Origin: Shinella zoogloeoides
GTDB lineage: Bacteria > Pseudomonadota > Alphaproteobacteria > Rhizobiales > Rhizobiaceae
Reading direction: 5' to 3'
Assembly: GCF_020883495.1 (NCBI RefSeq)
Contig: NZ_CP086610.1
Coordinates: 3,117,001-3,181,000 of the forward strand
Length of the DNA: 64,000 bases
Shown: positions 1 to 9,172 of the stretch, one piece after another
Position numbering within the stretch: position 1 is the stretch's first letter
Layout of the letters: every line of letters starts with the position of its first letter
Program-made: the position numbers and the translations under genes
The notes under the pieces: generated by a model
What the model saw: the letters and a program-made list of their open reading frames with translations, nothing else
What the model was told of the DNA's origin: nothing
Database searches by the model: none

Positions 1-1
1 C

Positions 2-823
2 AACCGCCTGCAGCGCCGCCTGATGGCGCAGCAGAACCGTGCCTGGGAATTCGACCTCGAAGAGGGCTATCTCGACAGCGCCCGCCTGCAGCGCATCATC
101 ATCGATCCGATGCAGCCGCTCTCCTTCAAGCGCGAGAAGGACACAACCTTCCGCGATACCGTGGTAACGCTGCTGATCGACAATTCCGGCTCCATGCGCG
201 GCCGGCCGATCACGGTGGCCGCCACCTGCGCCGATATCCTCGCCCGCACGCTGGAGCGCTGCGGCGTGAAGGTGGAAATCCTCGGCTTCACCACCAAGGC
301 CTGGAAGGGCGGACAGTCGCGTGAAAAGTGGCTCGCCGGCGGCAAGCCGCAATCGCCCGGCCGCCTCAACGACCTGCGCCACATCATCTACAAGGGCGCC
401 GACGCCCCATGGCGGCGCGCGCGGCGCAATCTCGGCCTGATGATGCGCGAGGGCCTGCTGAAGGAAAACATCGACGGCGAGGCGCTGATCTGGGCGCATG
501 ACCGTCTGCTGGCCCGCCCCGAGCAGCGCCGCATCCTGATGATGATCTCGGACGGCGCGCCGGTCGACGATTCGACGCTGTCGGTGAACCCCGGCAACTA
601 TCTGGAACGGCACCTTCGCGCCGTCATCGAGCAGATCGAGACGCGCTCGCCGGTCGAGCTGCTCGCCATCGGCATCGGCCATGACGTGACGCGCTACTAT
701 CGCCGCGCCGTCACCATCGTCGATGCGGACGAACTGGCCGGCGCCATGACCGAACAGCTCGCCTCGCTCTTCGCCGACGAAAGCACCGCCCGTCGCCCGG
801 CCGGCCGGCGTCGTGCGGGCTGA
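2..823 (+). CDS. cobT: Cobaltochelatase subunit CobT, C-terminal part (cut by window edge)
   Basis: The reading frame is open from the first bases and has no start in the window, so this is the C-terminal ~270 residues of a longer protein. It holds a von Willebrand factor A domain: a MIDAS motif DNSGSM about 60 residues in, then a conserved segment ending [11 protein letters not shown]. In aerobic cobalamin synthesis CobT and CobS form the AAA+/VWA chaperone complex that works with CobN to insert cobalt into hydrogenobyrinic acid a,c-diamide in the cytoplasm. The VWA domain is the CobT hallmark; its MIDAS is thought to contact CobN. The next gene starts 11 bases before this stop, so they are probably co-transcribed. 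Identity is firm; the N-terminal half lies outside. Confidence 0.93.
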   Translation, partial: NRLQRRLMAQQNRAWEFDLEEGYLDSARLQRIIIDPMQPLSFKREKDTTFRDTVVTLLIDNSGSMRGRPITVAATCADILARTLERCGVKVEILGFTTKAWKGGQSREKWLAGGKPQSPGRLNDLRHIIYKGADAPWRRARRNLGLMMREGLLKENIDGEALIWAHDRLLARPEQRRILMMISDGAPVDDSTLSVNPGNYLERHLRAVIEQIETRSPVELLAIGIGHDVTRYYRRAVTIVDADELAGAMTEQLASLFADESTARRPAGRRRAG

Positions 824-1841
824 TAGAGCGGTCACGCGACGGGCCGCCGGCCCGCTGCGCGGCCTCGCCGCCATCGTCCTTTCCGCCCTGCTGTGCCTGC
901 CGCTCGGCCGCGCCGCCGCAGCGGAAGACGTTTCCGTCACCAACCGCGCCTTCTCCCAGTTCGTGACAGGCTCCGACCAGCGCGTCTTCGGCAAGCTGGA
1001 ATTCCTCGGCGGCATTGCCTATTCCTCCGGCAATCCCCTGCTCGGCTCCCTCTCCGCCATCCGCTTCCGAGAAGACGGGCAGCATTTCGTTGCCGTGCTC
1101 GATACCGGACACTGGCTGACGGGCCGCGTCGAGCGCGACACGGAGGGCCGGCTGAGCGGGCTTGCCGGCGTCGAGATCCGCTCGATGTTCGACAAGAACG
1201 GGCGGGACGGAAACCGCAAATTCAGGATGGACGCGGAAGGCCTTGCCATCCGCAAGGGCGAACTGCTCACGAGCTTCGAGGTGATGCACCGCATCGACGC
1301 CTATCCCGATCCCGGCTTTATGGAGGCCAAACCGAAGCGACGCCTGCGCTTTCCCTTCGATCCGCACGAGATGCGCATCAATCGCGGCATAGAGACATTG
1401 GCCATGTCGCCCGCGACAGGTCCCCTCGGGGTAACGCCGGTCGCCGTCACGGAACGCAGCCTCAATACTGATGGCAACATCTTCGCCGCCGTGCTGGAAG
1501 GCCCGCGCAAGGGCCTCTTCGCCGTCAAGCGGGACGATCCCTGGGACATCACCGACGGCGCCTTCCTGCCGAACGGCGATCTCCTGCTGCTCGAACGCCG
1601 CTTCAGCCTGACGAGCGGCATGGGCATGCGCATCCGCCGCATTGCCGGCGACACGATCCGTCCCGGCGCGGTCGTCGACGGCGAGGTGCTGATCGACGCC
1701 GATCTCAGCCAGCAGATCGACAATATGGAGGGGATGGACGTGGTGGCGATGGCAGAGGACGATATCCGCATCATCGTCGTTTCCGACGACAACCACTCTA
1801 TCCTCCAGCGAAACCTGATGCTGGAATTCCGCCTGAAATGA
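813..1841 (+). CDS. Exported esterase-like/phytase-fold protein
   Basis: This 342-residue protein starts at a GTG that overlaps the cobT stop by 11 bases. An N-terminal Arg-rich stretch and a hydrophobic segment (about residues 18-37, ending RAAAAE) form a likely Sec signal peptide, so it should be periplasmic. The rest resembles the 'esterase-like activity of phytase' family (PF13449): a beta-propeller-like protein with repeated segments such as [28 protein letters not shown] and DNMEGMD. True substrate is unknown in this family. It often sits beside cobT in Rhizobiaceae, but nothing shown here ties it to cobalamin. A strong hairpin follows the stop. Family assignment is good, function is open. 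Confidence 0.75.
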   Translation: MRADRAVTRRAAGPLRGLAAIVLSALLCLPLGRAAAAEDVSVTNRAFSQFVTGSDQRVFGKLEFLGGIAYSSGNPLLGSLSAIRFREDGQHFVAVLDTGHWLTGRVERDTEGRLSGLAGVEIRSMFDKNGRDGNRKFRMDAEGLAIRKGELLTSFEVMHRIDAYPDPGFMEAKPKRRLRFPFDPHEMRINRGIETLAMSPATGPLGVTPVAVTERSLNTDGNIFAAVLEGPRKGLFAVKRDDPWDITDGAFLPNGDLLLLERRFSLTSGMGMRIRRIAGDTIRPGAVVDGEVLIDADLSQQIDNMEGMDVVAMAEDDIRIIVVSDDNHSILQRNLMLEFRLK

Positions 1842-1842
1842 A

Positions 1843-1867
1843 AAAGCCGCCCCTGTCGGGGCGGCTT
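1843..1867. terminator. Bidirectional rho-independent terminator
   Basis: A near-perfect 11-12 bp GC-rich stem (AAAGCCGCCCC / GGGGCGGCTTT) with a 3-base loop begins two bases after the esterase stop and lies 13 bases before the stop of the convergent yhhQ gene. A-rich bases on one side and T-rich bases on the other let it serve both genes. Confidence 0.85.
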
Positions 1868-1879
1868 TCCTTTCTTTCG

Positions 1880-2518
1880 TCAGGCCGTCTTCTCGACGCC
1901 CGGCATGGGCTTCAGCCTGCTCATCAGCGCGCCATAGGGCAGCAGCATGACGAGACCGACGAGAACCTTCACGGAAAAATCGCCCATCGCCCAGGAAATC
2001 CAGCGCGGCGCTTCCGTCGTGAAGACACCGAGCACCGGCGCCCATTCGATGGCGAAGGGGTCGTTCGGGCCGAAGACGGACAGGAACGGCGCGAAAGCGA
2101 AGGAGAAGAAGATCATCGTGTCGAGCACGGAGCCGATCAGCGAGGCGATCAGCGGTGCGCGCCACCAGGTCTGCCGGCGCAGCCTGTTGAAGACGGAGAT
2201 GTCGAGCAACTGGCCGGCAAGGAAGGCCGAACCGGAGGCAAGGGCAATGCGCGGCGTGGAAGCGCCGATCGAAAACAGCACCGCCACGAGGAAACCGGCC
2301 GCCACGACGCGGCGCGCGATGCGCGGGCCGAACTGGCGATTGGTGAGATCGGTAATGAGGAAGGCGACGGGATAGGTGAAGGCGCCGTAGGTCAGGAGGT
2401 CGCCGAGATTAATGCCGAAGAGCGTACCCGAAAGCGGATACTGCACCAGCACGTTGGAGGCGACGACGACAGCCGTCATCAGGAGGACATAGAGAAGGGT
2501 AACGCGGTTCGCGAGCAT
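1880..2518 (-). CDS. yhhQ: YhhQ/VUT family queuosine precursor transporter
   Basis: This 212-residue membrane protein belongs to the VUT family (PF02592, COG1738). It has about six hydrophobic segments and the family signature around residues 35-60 (GDLLTYGAFTYPVAFLITDLTNR). Escherichia coli YhhQ takes up 7-cyano-7-deazaguanine and 7-aminomethyl-7-deazaguanine for queuosine modification of tRNA. The frame runs 50 codons further upstream, but those residues are untypical and cross a palindromic repeat, so I chose the ATG at 2518, where the sequence becomes MLANRVTLLYVLL and the first membrane segment starts. It converges on the esterase gene across a shared terminator. A short hairpin lies just upstream of the start. 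Confidence 0.85.
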   Translation of the reverse strand: MLANRVTLLYVLLMTAVVVASNVLVQYPLSGTLFGINLGDLLTYGAFTYPVAFLITDLTNRQFGPRIARRVVAAGFLVAVLFSIGASTPRIALASGSAFLAGQLLDISVFNRLRRQTWWRAPLIASLIGSVLDTMIFFSFAFAPFLSVFGPNDPFAIEWAPVLGVFTTEAPRWISWAMGDFSVKVLVGLVMLLPYGALMSRLKPMPGVEKTA

Positions 2519-2557
2519 TTTTTTATCCTGGGTGATGCCACCAGTTGGAGTGATGAA

Positions 2558-2602
2558 GCAATTCCAGGAAAAGTGCGAAGCGGTTTTCCGTCCGGAATTG
2601 CG
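2558..2602. repeat. Palindromic intergenic repeat, copy 1
   Basis: The outer arms GCAATTCC and GGAATTGC are perfect inverse complements, and the inner arms GGAAAA and TTTTCC pair around GTGCGAAGCGG. A related copy at 12506-12546 has the same centre with different but still complementary arms. This matches the short dispersed palindromes common between genes in Rhizobiaceae. Confidence 0.75.
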
Positions 2603-2627
2603 TTTTAATAAATGCTTAGACACAGCA

Positions 2628-2660
2628 TTGAGGCCTGCCCGGAAACGGGCAAGCCTCAAT
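2628..2660 (-). terminator. Hairpin downstream of rpmB
   Basis: Inverse arms ATTGAGGC..TGCCCG and CGGGCA..GCCTCAAT around a GAAA loop form a long stem 27 bases beyond the rpmB stop. No clear T run follows on the minus strand, so it may end transcription weakly or protect the mRNA 3' end. Confidence 0.6.
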
Positions 2661-2686
2661 GAAAACATCCGGCTTGTTGCCTGAAA

Positions 2687-2977
2687 TCAGGCGGCAGCAG
2701 CGGTCTTCTTGGCGATCTGGCGGCGCAGCAGGCGAGCGCGCATCGACAGTTCGTTTTCTTCGGCCTTCAGCAGGAAGGCGTCGAGGCCGCCGCGGTGCTC
2801 GACCGAGCGCAGGGCAGCAGCGGAAACGCGAAGACGGAAACGCTGGCCGAGGGCGTCGGAAATCAGCGTGACATTGCACAGGTTCGGCAGGAACTTGCGC
2901 TTCGTCTTGTTGTTTGCGTGGCTCACATTGTTGCCCGACTGGACGCCCTTGCCGGTCAATTCGCAACTACGGGACAT
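2687..2977 (-). CDS. rpmB: 50S ribosomal protein L28
   Basis: This 96-residue basic protein matches bL28. It starts [29 protein letters not shown], which carries the conserved CELTGK and [10 protein letters not shown] segments, and contains the family motif [15 protein letters not shown]. It is a structural protein of the large ribosomal subunit near the E site. The length is usual for alphaproteobacteria, which carry a C-terminal extension. It lacks the CxxC zinc-binding pairs found in some L28 forms, so it is the zinc-independent type. It is transcribed alone, with a hairpin downstream and about 240 bases of promoter region shared with the divergent DUF3108 gene. Confidence 0.96.
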   Translation of the reverse strand: MSRSCELTGKGVQSGNNVSHANNKTKRKFLPNLCNVTLISDALGQRFRLRVSAAALRSVEHRGGLDAFLLKAEENELSMRARLLRRQIAKKTAAAA

Positions 2978-3220
2978 GGTACACCTATTTTTTCTTCGTT
3001 ACAGGACAATACGTTTCCGGCACCGAAACCGGCCGCAGTCCGTCTGGCCTTTTTGGAAAGTCGCGGTTCTATAGTCACACTCGCCGCGGACGTCAAGCCA
3101 AACCTGCCGTTCAGCGGGAATTCAGTTGCCAAACGTCATGATTTGCAGGCAATAGCAGACGGATAACGAATTTTCCACGGCGTAGAATCGCCGCAATGGC
3201 AGGCTAGGCGGAGCGTCTCT

Positions 3221-4012
3221 ATGGGAGTCGTGAAGATGAACGGGCGGGGTTGGATTGCTGGCGCGGCCATGTCGCTCGCCCTTGCGGGCGGCGCAAGCCC
3301 GCTTGCCGCCGCCGAGGTCCAGCATCGCACCGACTACAGCATCCGCCTGTCCGGCCTGCCGGTGGCGACTGCCAGCTTCCGCTCGGAATTCAACGGCAAC
3401 CGCTACTCCATTTCCGGCAGCCTGCATTCCGCCGGCCTTGCCGATATCTTCGCCCGCACGCAGGGCACCACCGCCGTTTCCGGCATCGTCAACCGCGACA
3501 AGCTGCGCGCCACCTCCTATTCGGTGACCTATCGCAGCGGCAAGCGCGGCCGCGCCATCGACGTGACCTTCCGCAACGGCAATGTCGTGCATGCCAGCAT
3601 GGTGCCGGCGCGCAAGAAGCCGGACAACTGGGTTCCGGTCTCCAGCGCCGACATGCGCGCCGTGCTCGACCCCATTTCCGGTCTCATCATCCCCGCCGGC
3701 AGTCGCATCTGCCCGAAGACGCTGCCGATCTTCGACGGCGAGTCCCGCATGGACCTGAAGCTGACGTCGAAGGGCACCAAGCCCTATTCCACCAAGGGCT
3801 TCGAGGGCGAGGTCGTCGTCTGCGGCATCCGCTTCGTGCCGCGCTCCGGCTACAAGAAGGGCCGCGAGGACGTGGAGTACCTGCGCAACCTGAAGTCCAT
3901 GGAAATCTGGTTTGCCAAGGCGGACGCGGCGAATGTATATGCTCCGGTCTATGTGAGGATTCCGACCAAGCTCGGCCCCGTCACCGTCTCGGCCACGCGC
4001 TTCGGGGGATGA
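3221..4012 (+). CDS. DUF3108 periplasmic protein
   Basis: This 263-residue protein has an N-terminal signal peptide (hydrophobic core about residues 11-27, cleavage near SPLAAAEV) followed by a beta-rich DUF3108 domain (PF11306). Visible family features are YSIRLSGLPVATASFRSEF near the start and a C-terminal segment with EIWFAK and VYVRIPTKLGPVTVSATRF. DUF3108 proteins are predicted periplasmic, but no biochemical role is established. An in-frame ATG 15 bases downstream (MNGRGW) is an alternative start; both keep the signal peptide. It reads divergently from rpmB and is followed 36-42 bases later by the EamA transporter, so the two may share a transcript. Confidence 0.8.
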   Translation: MGVVKMNGRGWIAGAAMSLALAGGASPLAAAEVQHRTDYSIRLSGLPVATASFRSEFNGNRYSISGSLHSAGLADIFARTQGTTAVSGIVNRDKLRATSYSVTYRSGKRGRAIDVTFRNGNVVHASMVPARKKPDNWVPVSSADMRAVLDPISGLIIPAGSRICPKTLPIFDGESRMDLKLTSKGTKPYSTKGFEGEVVVCGIRFVPRSGYKKGREDVEYLRNLKSMEIWFAKADAANVYAPVYVRIPTKLGPVTVSATRFGG

Positions 4013-4054
4013 TGCGGCTTGCCGGTCGGCAGACCGGAGTAATCGGCCTTGAAG

Positions 4055-4930
4055 ATGCGTGCGACCCTTATCGGCTTTACGGCGATCCTCATGTGGGCGC
4101 TGCTGGCGCTCTTCACCGCCGCCTCCGGCAAGATGCCGCCCTTCCAGCTCTCCGCCATCTGCTTCCTGATCGGCAGCCTGCCCGGCATCGCCGTGCTGAT
4201 CGCTCGGCCGGAGCGCCTGCGCCTCTTGAAACAGCCGGCGAAGGTCTGGATCACCGGCATCCTCGGCCTCTTCGGCTATCACTTCCTGTACTTCACGGCG
4301 CTGCGCAACGCACCGGCCGTCGAGGCGAGCCTGATCGCCTATCTCTGGCCGCTCCTCATCGTCACCGGCTCCGCGCTGCTGCCGGGCGAGACGCTGCGCT
4401 GGAACCATGTGGTCGGCACGCTGCTCGGCCTCGGCGGCACCGCGCTCATCGTCGGGCGCAACGGCGTTACCTTCGACAGCGCCTATCTCGTCGGCTACGG
4501 CGCGGCCTTCCTCTGCGCCTTCACCTGGGCCGGCTATTCGCTTGCGACCCGCAGCTTCGAGGCGGTCTCGACGGATGTGGTGACGGGCTTCTGCCTTGCC
4601 ACCGCGATCCTCTCGCTGCTCTGCCATCTGGGCCTCGAAACCACCGTCTGGCCGCAGACGGGCTTCGAATGGCTCGCCGTCGCCGGCCTCGGCCTGCTGC
4701 CGGTCGGCGCGGCCTTCTATGTATGGGATTACGGCGTGAAGAACGGCGACATCCAAATCCTCGGCGCGGCCAGCTACGCCGCGCCGCTGCTTTCGACGCT
4801 GGTTCTCATTCTCTCGGGCTTCGCCGAGCCGTCCTGGAGCATTGCGCTGGCCTGCCTGCTGGTGACGGGCGGCGCGGTTCTGGCCGCCAAGGACATGATC
4901 TTCCGCAGACGCGCGGCCGCTGCGGCCTGA
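4055..4930 (+). CDS. EamA-family (DMT) inner-membrane transporter
   Basis: This protein of about 291 residues has ten hydrophobic segments arranged as two five-helix EamA repeats (PF00892), the layout of drug/metabolite transporters. Recognisable pieces are the first helix (MRATLIGFTAILMWALLALFT), GYHFLYFTALRNAPAVEASLIAYLWPLL in repeat 1, and GAASYAAPLLSTLVLILSGF in repeat 2. The overall pattern is closest to the YddG-like aromatic amino acid exporters, but substrate cannot be read from sequence. A TTG six bases upstream (4049) is another possible start. The gene ends four bases before the convergent gloB stop. Confidence 0.82.
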   Translation: MRATLIGFTAILMWALLALFTAASGKMPPFQLSAICFLIGSLPGIAVLIARPERLRLLKQPAKVWITGILGLFGYHFLYFTALRNAPAVEASLIAYLWPLLIVTGSALLPGETLRWNHVVGTLLGLGGTALIVGRNGVTFDSAYLVGYGAAFLCAFTWAGYSLATRSFEAVSTDVVTGFCLATAILSLLCHLGLETTVWPQTGFEWLAVAGLGLLPVGAAFYVWDYGVKNGDIQILGAASYAAPLLSTLVLILSGFAEPSWSIALACLLVTGGAVLAAKDMIFRRRAAAAA

Positions 4931-4933
4931 CGC

Positions 4934-5698
4934 TCAGAACCGGTCCTTCCGCCCGCGGATTTCCGCAAACACCTCGGCGTCGCCCGCCCTTTCTATGCCG
5001 AGATGACGGCGGATTGCCGGGTCCGCCGCGCGCAGAAAGGGATTGGTCGCCTTTTCCAGCCCGATGGTCGTCGGCGCGGTGAAACCGCCCTTCGCCCGCA
5101 GCGCCTCGATATCATCGGCACGTTTCGCAAGCGCCGCATTCTGCGGATCGACCGTCACGGCGAAGCGGGCATTCGAGAGCGTGTATTCGTGCCCGAAATA
5201 GACCACCGTGTCGTCCGGCAGCACGGCGAGCTTGCAAAGCGAAGCCCACATATCCGCCGGCGTGCCTTCGAACAGGCGGCCGCAGCCGAGCGCGAAAAGC
5301 GTATCGGCGGCAAAGAGCAGCTTTTCCTCCGGCAGGTGGAAGCAGATATGGCCGCGCGTATGGCCCGGCGTCGCGATCACCTCGACCCGTCGGCCGGCAA
5401 AATCGAAGCTGTCGCCGCCGTCCACCTTGCGGTCGATGCCGGGAATGCTCTCGCGCGCCGGACCGATGATCGTCGCGCCAAAACGCTTTTTCAGCGCGAG
5501 ATTGGCGTCCACGTGGTCGCCGTGGTGGTGCGTCGTGAAGATGTGGCTCAGCGTCCAGCCACGGCGGGCGAGCGCATCGAGGATCGGCTTTTCCTCCGGC
5601 GCATCGATGCTTGCGGTCGCACCCGTTTCGGGATCGTGCAGCAGCACGCCGAAATTGTCGCTGCGGCAGGCGAAGAGTTCGATTTCCAGCGGGGCCAT
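4934..5698 (-). CDS. gloB: Hydroxyacylglutathione hydrolase (glyoxalase II)
   Basis: This 254-residue metallo-beta-lactamase-fold enzyme hydrolyses S-lactoylglutathione to D-lactate and glutathione, the second glyoxalase step of methylglyoxal detoxification in the cytoplasm. The binuclear metal motif [10 protein letters not shown] is near residue 55. Further metal ligands appear in TPGHTRGH, in the aspartate of [16 protein letters not shown], and in YFGHEYT. A C-terminal helical HAGH_C domain ends TNPFLRA..RGRKDRF, typical for GloB. I chose the start MAPLEIELF; an ATG 18 bases upstream would add six residues, and the frame opens even further without conservation. It is divergent from the methyltransferase gene, with about 90 bases between. 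Confidence 0.95.
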   Translation of the reverse strand: MAPLEIELFACRSDNFGVLLHDPETGATASIDAPEEKPILDALARRGWTLSHIFTTHHHGDHVDANLALKKRFGATIIGPARESIPGIDRKVDGGDSFDFAGRRVEVIATPGHTRGHICFHLPEEKLLFAADTLFALGCGRLFEGTPADMWASLCKLAVLPDDTVVYFGHEYTLSNARFAVTVDPQNAALAKRADDIEALRAKGGFTAPTTIGLEKATNPFLRAADPAIRRHLGIERAGDAEVFAEIRGRKDRF

Positions 5699-5789
5699 GG
5701 CACATTCCTCATGCATCGGACGGACTGTCGCGGGGAAATGTAAGCCAATCGCCCTTGAAGTCCACCGGACCATCGCTAACATCCTGTCC

Positions 5790-6539
5790 ATGCATGCAGA
5801 TATCGTCGACCTCCGCGAATTCTACCACTCGCCGCTCGGCCGCCTCGCCGATCATTCGATCGCCATGGCGCTCGCCTCGCTCTGGGCGCGCCTGCCCGAC
5901 GAGCGGCTGGTCGGCCTCGGCTATGCCGTGCCCTATCTCGACCGTTTCCGCGCCGACACCGAGCGCACCTTCGCCTTCATGCCGGCCGGTCAGGGCGCGG
6001 TGAACTGGCCGCCGAACGAGCTGTCCTCGACGGCCCTCGTCTTCGACGAGGAACTGCCGCTGCCGGATGCCTCCGTCGACCGTATCCTGATGGTCCACTC
6101 GCTGGAATTCGCCGAAAACCCGCGCGAGACGATGAAGGAGCTTTGGCGCGTTCTCGCCCCCGGCGGCCGCCTCGTCATCGTCGTGCCGAACCGGCGCGGC
6201 GTCTGGGCGCGCATGGAGCATACGCCCTTCGGTTCCGGCCGGCCCTATTCGCGCGGCCAGCTCACGGCGCTGCTGCGCGCGACGAATTTTACGCCCGGCG
6301 CCAGCGCAGAGGCGCTGTTCTTCCCGCCCTCCAAGCTGCGCAGCGTCCTGAAGCTGCGCGGCGTCTTCGAGCGGCTGGGGCGCATGCTCTGGCCGATGTT
6401 CTCCGGCGTCATCGTCGTGGAGGCGCAGAAGCGGCTCTATCAGGGCCTGCCGGTCGCCGCCCGCGCCTCGCGCCGCGTCTTCGTGCCGGTGCTCGCGCCA
6501 CAGGGCGTGCCGACAACGCGCGAACGCCCGCCGCGCTGA
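5790..6539 (+). CDS. Class I SAM-dependent methyltransferase
   Basis: This 249-residue protein contains a Methyltransf_11-like domain (PF08241). The SAM-binding motif I is atypical ([13 protein letters not shown] in place of the usual GxGxG run). Later motifs are ordinary: [24 protein letters not shown] for motif II, and [25 protein letters not shown] for the post-II region. It has no signal peptide and should be cytoplasmic. The substrate is unknown; its position opposite gloB is a common rhizobial arrangement. The ATG at 5790 was chosen because upstream codons of this open frame run through the gloB promoter and coding region. Confidence 0.82.
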   Translation: MHADIVDLREFYHSPLGRLADHSIAMALASLWARLPDERLVGLGYAVPYLDRFRADTERTFAFMPAGQGAVNWPPNELSSTALVFDEELPLPDASVDRILMVHSLEFAENPRETMKELWRVLAPGGRLVIVVPNRRGVWARMEHTPFGSGRPYSRGQLTALLRATNFTPGASAEALFFPPSKLRSVLKLRGVFERLGRMLWPMFSGVIVVEAQKRLYQGLPVAARASRRVFVPVLAPQGVPTTRERPPR

Positions 6540-6598
6540 TCCCCTCGACAAAAACCGGGCCGCCCGCTAGAGCGGAACGGCAGCAAGAGGGCAATGGC

Positions 6599-7528
6599 AT
6601 GACGGACGGACATTTCGACAAGATCGCACTGATCGGCATCGGCCTGATCGGCTCCTCCATCGCCCGCGCCGTCAAGGAAAAGGGGCTGGCGAAAACCGTC
6701 ACCATTTCCAGCCGCAGCCAGGAAACGCTCGACCGCGCCCGCGAACTGGAACTCGGCACCGACTATGTCCACGACGCTGGAAAGGCGGTGGAAGGGGCGG
6801 ACCTCGTCATCGTCTCCGTGCCCGTCGGCGCCTCCGGCAAGGTCGCCGAGGAAATCGCCCCGCATCTGAAGCCCGGCGCCATCGTCACCGATGTCGGCTC
6901 CACCAAGGCCTCGGTCGTCGCGCAGATGCTGCCGCACATGCCGAAGAACGTGCATTTCATTCCCGGCCACCCGCTGGCGGGCACGGAGCATTCCGGCCCG
7001 GACGCGGGCTTCGCCGAACTCTTCCAGGGCCGCTGGTGTATCCTCACCCCCGTTCACGGCACCGACAAGGACGCCAAGCGCAAGCTCGCCACCTTCTGGG
7101 AAGCGCTCGGCTCCAAGGTCGACGAGATGGACACGGAGCACCACGACAAGGTGCTCGCCATCGTCTCACACCTGCCGCACATCATCGCCTACAACATCGT
7201 CGGCACGGCGGACGACCTGGAGACGGTGACGGAATCGGAAGTCATCAAATATTCGGCCTCGGGCTTCCGCGACTTCACGCGCCTTGCCGCCTCGGACCCG
7301 ACCATGTGGCGCGACGTCTGCCTGCACAACAAGGACGCGATCCTCGAAATGCTGGCGCGTTTCTCCGAAGACCTCGCCTATCTGCAGCGCGCGATCCGCT
7401 GGGGCGACGGTGAAAAGCTGTTCGACCTCTTCACCCGCACCCGCGCCATCCGCCGCTCGATCATCGACGCCGGGCAGGATACCGCGGCTCCGAACTTCGG
7501 CCGCCCGGTCCTCGACAAGAAGGACTGA
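6599..7528 (+). CDS. tyrC: Prephenate/arogenate dehydrogenase
   Basis: This 309-residue enzyme performs the oxidative decarboxylation of prephenate or arogenate in tyrosine synthesis. The NAD(P)-binding Rossmann motif GIGLIGSS is at residues 13-20. Conserved family segments are VTDVGSTKASVV, then FIPGHPLAGTEHSGP with the catalytic His, and SHLPHIIAYNIV in the helical domain. There is no fused chorismate mutase or ACT domain, so it is the stand-alone cyclohexadienyl dehydrogenase type. ATG at 6599 follows a purine-rich AAGAGGG site; an overlapping ATG five bases earlier is out of frame. Its stop abuts the stop of the convergent DUF2125 gene with no spacer. Confidence 0.92.
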   Translation: MTDGHFDKIALIGIGLIGSSIARAVKEKGLAKTVTISSRSQETLDRARELELGTDYVHDAGKAVEGADLVIVSVPVGASGKVAEEIAPHLKPGAIVTDVGSTKASVVAQMLPHMPKNVHFIPGHPLAGTEHSGPDAGFAELFQGRWCILTPVHGTDKDAKRKLATFWEALGSKVDEMDTEHHDKVLAIVSHLPHIIAYNIVGTADDLETVTESEVIKYSASGFRDFTRLAASDPTMWRDVCLHNKDAILEMLARFSEDLAYLQRAIRWGDGEKLFDLFTRTRAIRRSIIDAGQDTAAPNFGRPVLDKKD

Positions 7529-8536
7529 TCAGAGAGGCGGAATCCGGCCCACCGGGAACAGGCCCAGAATGACCGTGCCGCGCCGGATGTTCACCTGCAC
7601 GGTGGCGCTGTCCCGCCCGCCCGAAAGCCCCCTGACGATGCCGGCCACGCGGCGCACGGTTACGGCAGCCTCCGGGAACTGCTCGGAAATGCGGTCGCGC
7701 CAGGCCGTCACACCCTCGACGGCAAGGTTGAGCGAACCGGAAACGAGACCCTCTTCATCGACGCTGACGGGACCGGACAGCGTCATCCGGTTTCCACCGC
7801 CAAGATCGAGCGACAGGCTGCGCAGTTCGGCGCTCGTTCCACGCGGCAGGCCCGGCGGCGGGCCCTCGGTGGAAATCCATCCGGCCGCATCCGCAATCGT
7901 CACATCGGCGGCGACATTCAGCACCGGCAGCGCCTTGCCGCCAAGATCGAGCGCAAGCGCATCGAGCGAGGCGGCGACGTCCAGCGCGGTCCCGGACCGG
8001 CGGACATGTTTTTCGCCATGCGCGGCGGCAAAGCCGATGGATAGGCCCTCGGAGGGCGCGTTGAACCGGCCCTTCAGCCCGTCATAGGCGACGGAGGCGC
8101 GGTCCAGCCCATCCGTCCAGGCGACGGCGCTGGCATGCAGCAGGTCCCAGTCCATGTCGAGCACGCGATCCGGCGTCACGCGCACCTGCGCCGGACCGTC
8201 CAGTTCCATGACGGCATGGCCTGGGCGATAGACCTGCGCCGCCGAGCGCAGCGCGCCGAAGGTGGCCGACAGGCCGGATTCGTGGTCATCGATGCCAAGC
8301 GAATCGCAGAAGACGCCGATGCGGAACGGGAAACCGCGAACGGAAAGATTGCTGCACGAGGCCGACCGCGCGCCCTGCCCGGACGCCGCAAGCTCCTGCG
8401 TCACCCGATCCTTCAGCCAGCTTGCGGCATAGAACCATCCGCCCGTATAGAGCGCACCGGCGATAACGATGGCAATGGCAAGCAGGATCAGCTTGCGCGT
8501 AACCCCGGATGCGTCGGCGCGGCTTGACGATGCCAT
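7529..8536 (-). CDS. DUF2125 membrane-anchored periplasmic protein
   Basis: This 335-residue protein has a single N-terminal membrane anchor (about residues 16-40, LILLAIAIVIAGALYTGGWFY) and a long periplasmic part rich in beta strands. The segment SNLSVRGFPFRIGVFCDSLGID fits DUF2125 (PF09898), a family restricted largely to alphaproteobacteria with no known activity. The domain resembles the repetitive beta domains of AsmA-like proteins, but that is my inference. I chose the ATG at 8536 because GGAGA sits five bases upstream; an ATG four codons earlier overlaps that site. It reads divergently from the cyclotransferase gene. Confidence 0.85.
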   Translation of the reverse strand: MASSSRADASGVTRKLILLAIAIVIAGALYTGGWFYAASWLKDRVTQELAASGQGARSASCSNLSVRGFPFRIGVFCDSLGIDDHESGLSATFGALRSAAQVYRPGHAVMELDGPAQVRVTPDRVLDMDWDLLHASAVAWTDGLDRASVAYDGLKGRFNAPSEGLSIGFAAAHGEKHVRRSGTALDVAASLDALALDLGGKALPVLNVAADVTIADAAGWISTEGPPPGLPRGTSAELRSLSLDLGGGNRMTLSGPVSVDEEGLVSGSLNLAVEGVTAWRDRISEQFPEAAVTVRRVAGIVRGLSGGRDSATVQVNIRRGTVILGLFPVGRIPPL

Positions 8537-8611
8537 AGTGTTCTCCAATGGTGGCAGGCGTGATTTGCCCCAAACGCGTCAAAGCCGGCAATTGCGGCGG
8601 CTTTTAGAGAG

Positions 8612-9172
8612 ATGTTTCCAGTGACGGTGGATATGAACGAATTCTGGGTCTTTGGCTACGGATCGCTGATGTGGAATCCGGGCTTCGAATTCGAGGAGCG
8701 GCAGGCGGCCCACCTCTTCGGCTTCCGCCGGTCGCTCTGCGTGCGCTCCTGGGTACACCGGGGCACCGAGGAAAAGCCCGGCCTCGTGCTGGGACTCGAC
8801 CGCGGCGGCTCCTGCCGCGGCGTCGCCTTCCGCATCGCTGCGCAGAAGCGGGAGGCGGTGGTGGATTACCTGCGCGAGCGCGAACTGGTGACCCATGTCT
8901 ACAAGGAGCGCAGCCTGCCGGCGACGCTCGGCGACGGCCGCCGGGTGACGACGCTCGCCTATATCTGCGACCGCGCCCACCACCAGTTTGCTGGCGCGCT
9001 GTCGATAGAAGAAGCGGCCGGCACGGTCAGCACCGCCATGGGAAAATCCGGCCACAACATGGATTACGTGCGCAACACGCTGGCGCATCTGCGCGAAATG
9101 GGCATCCGCGATCATTGGCTGGAGGATGTCGGACGGACGGCGGAAAGCCTCTACGCCCGCGCCTCCGCCTGA
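8612..9172 (+). CDS. ChaC-type gamma-glutamylcyclotransferase
   Basis: This 186-residue protein carries the cyclotransferase signature FGYGSLMWNPGFEFEE at residues 14-29, in which YGSL forms the glutamyl-binding loop. Later segments RRSLCVRSWVHRGTEEKPGLVLGLDRGGSCRGVAFRI and ERELVTHVYKER fit the ChaC family (PF04752). ChaC enzymes cleave the gamma-glutamyl bond of glutathione to give 5-oxoproline and Cys-Gly in the cytosol. The glutamate of ERELV is at about the right place for the catalytic acid. An in-frame ATG seven codons later is an alternative start. The stop is directly followed by the plsC stop on the other strand. Confidence 0.88.
   Translation: MFPVTVDMNEFWVFGYGSLMWNPGFEFEERQAAHLFGFRRSLCVRSWVHRGTEEKPGLVLGLDRGGSCRGVAFRIAAQKREAVVDYLRERELVTHVYKERSLPATLGDGRRVTTLAYICDRAHHQFAGALSIEEAAGTVSTAMGKSGHNMDYVRNTLAHLREMGIRDHWLEDVGRTAESLYARASA

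Noticed and set aside
711..2165. 484-codon minus-strand frame opposite the phytase-like gene
   Set aside because: Low-complexity Ala/Arg/Asp-rich shadow that crosses the terminator at 1843-1867.
3122..4756. Long minus-strand frame (544 codons) opposite DUF3108 and EamA genes, and a 610-codon plus-strand frame at 3250-5082
   Set aside because: Both are shadows of the real genes in other frames with random-like composition.
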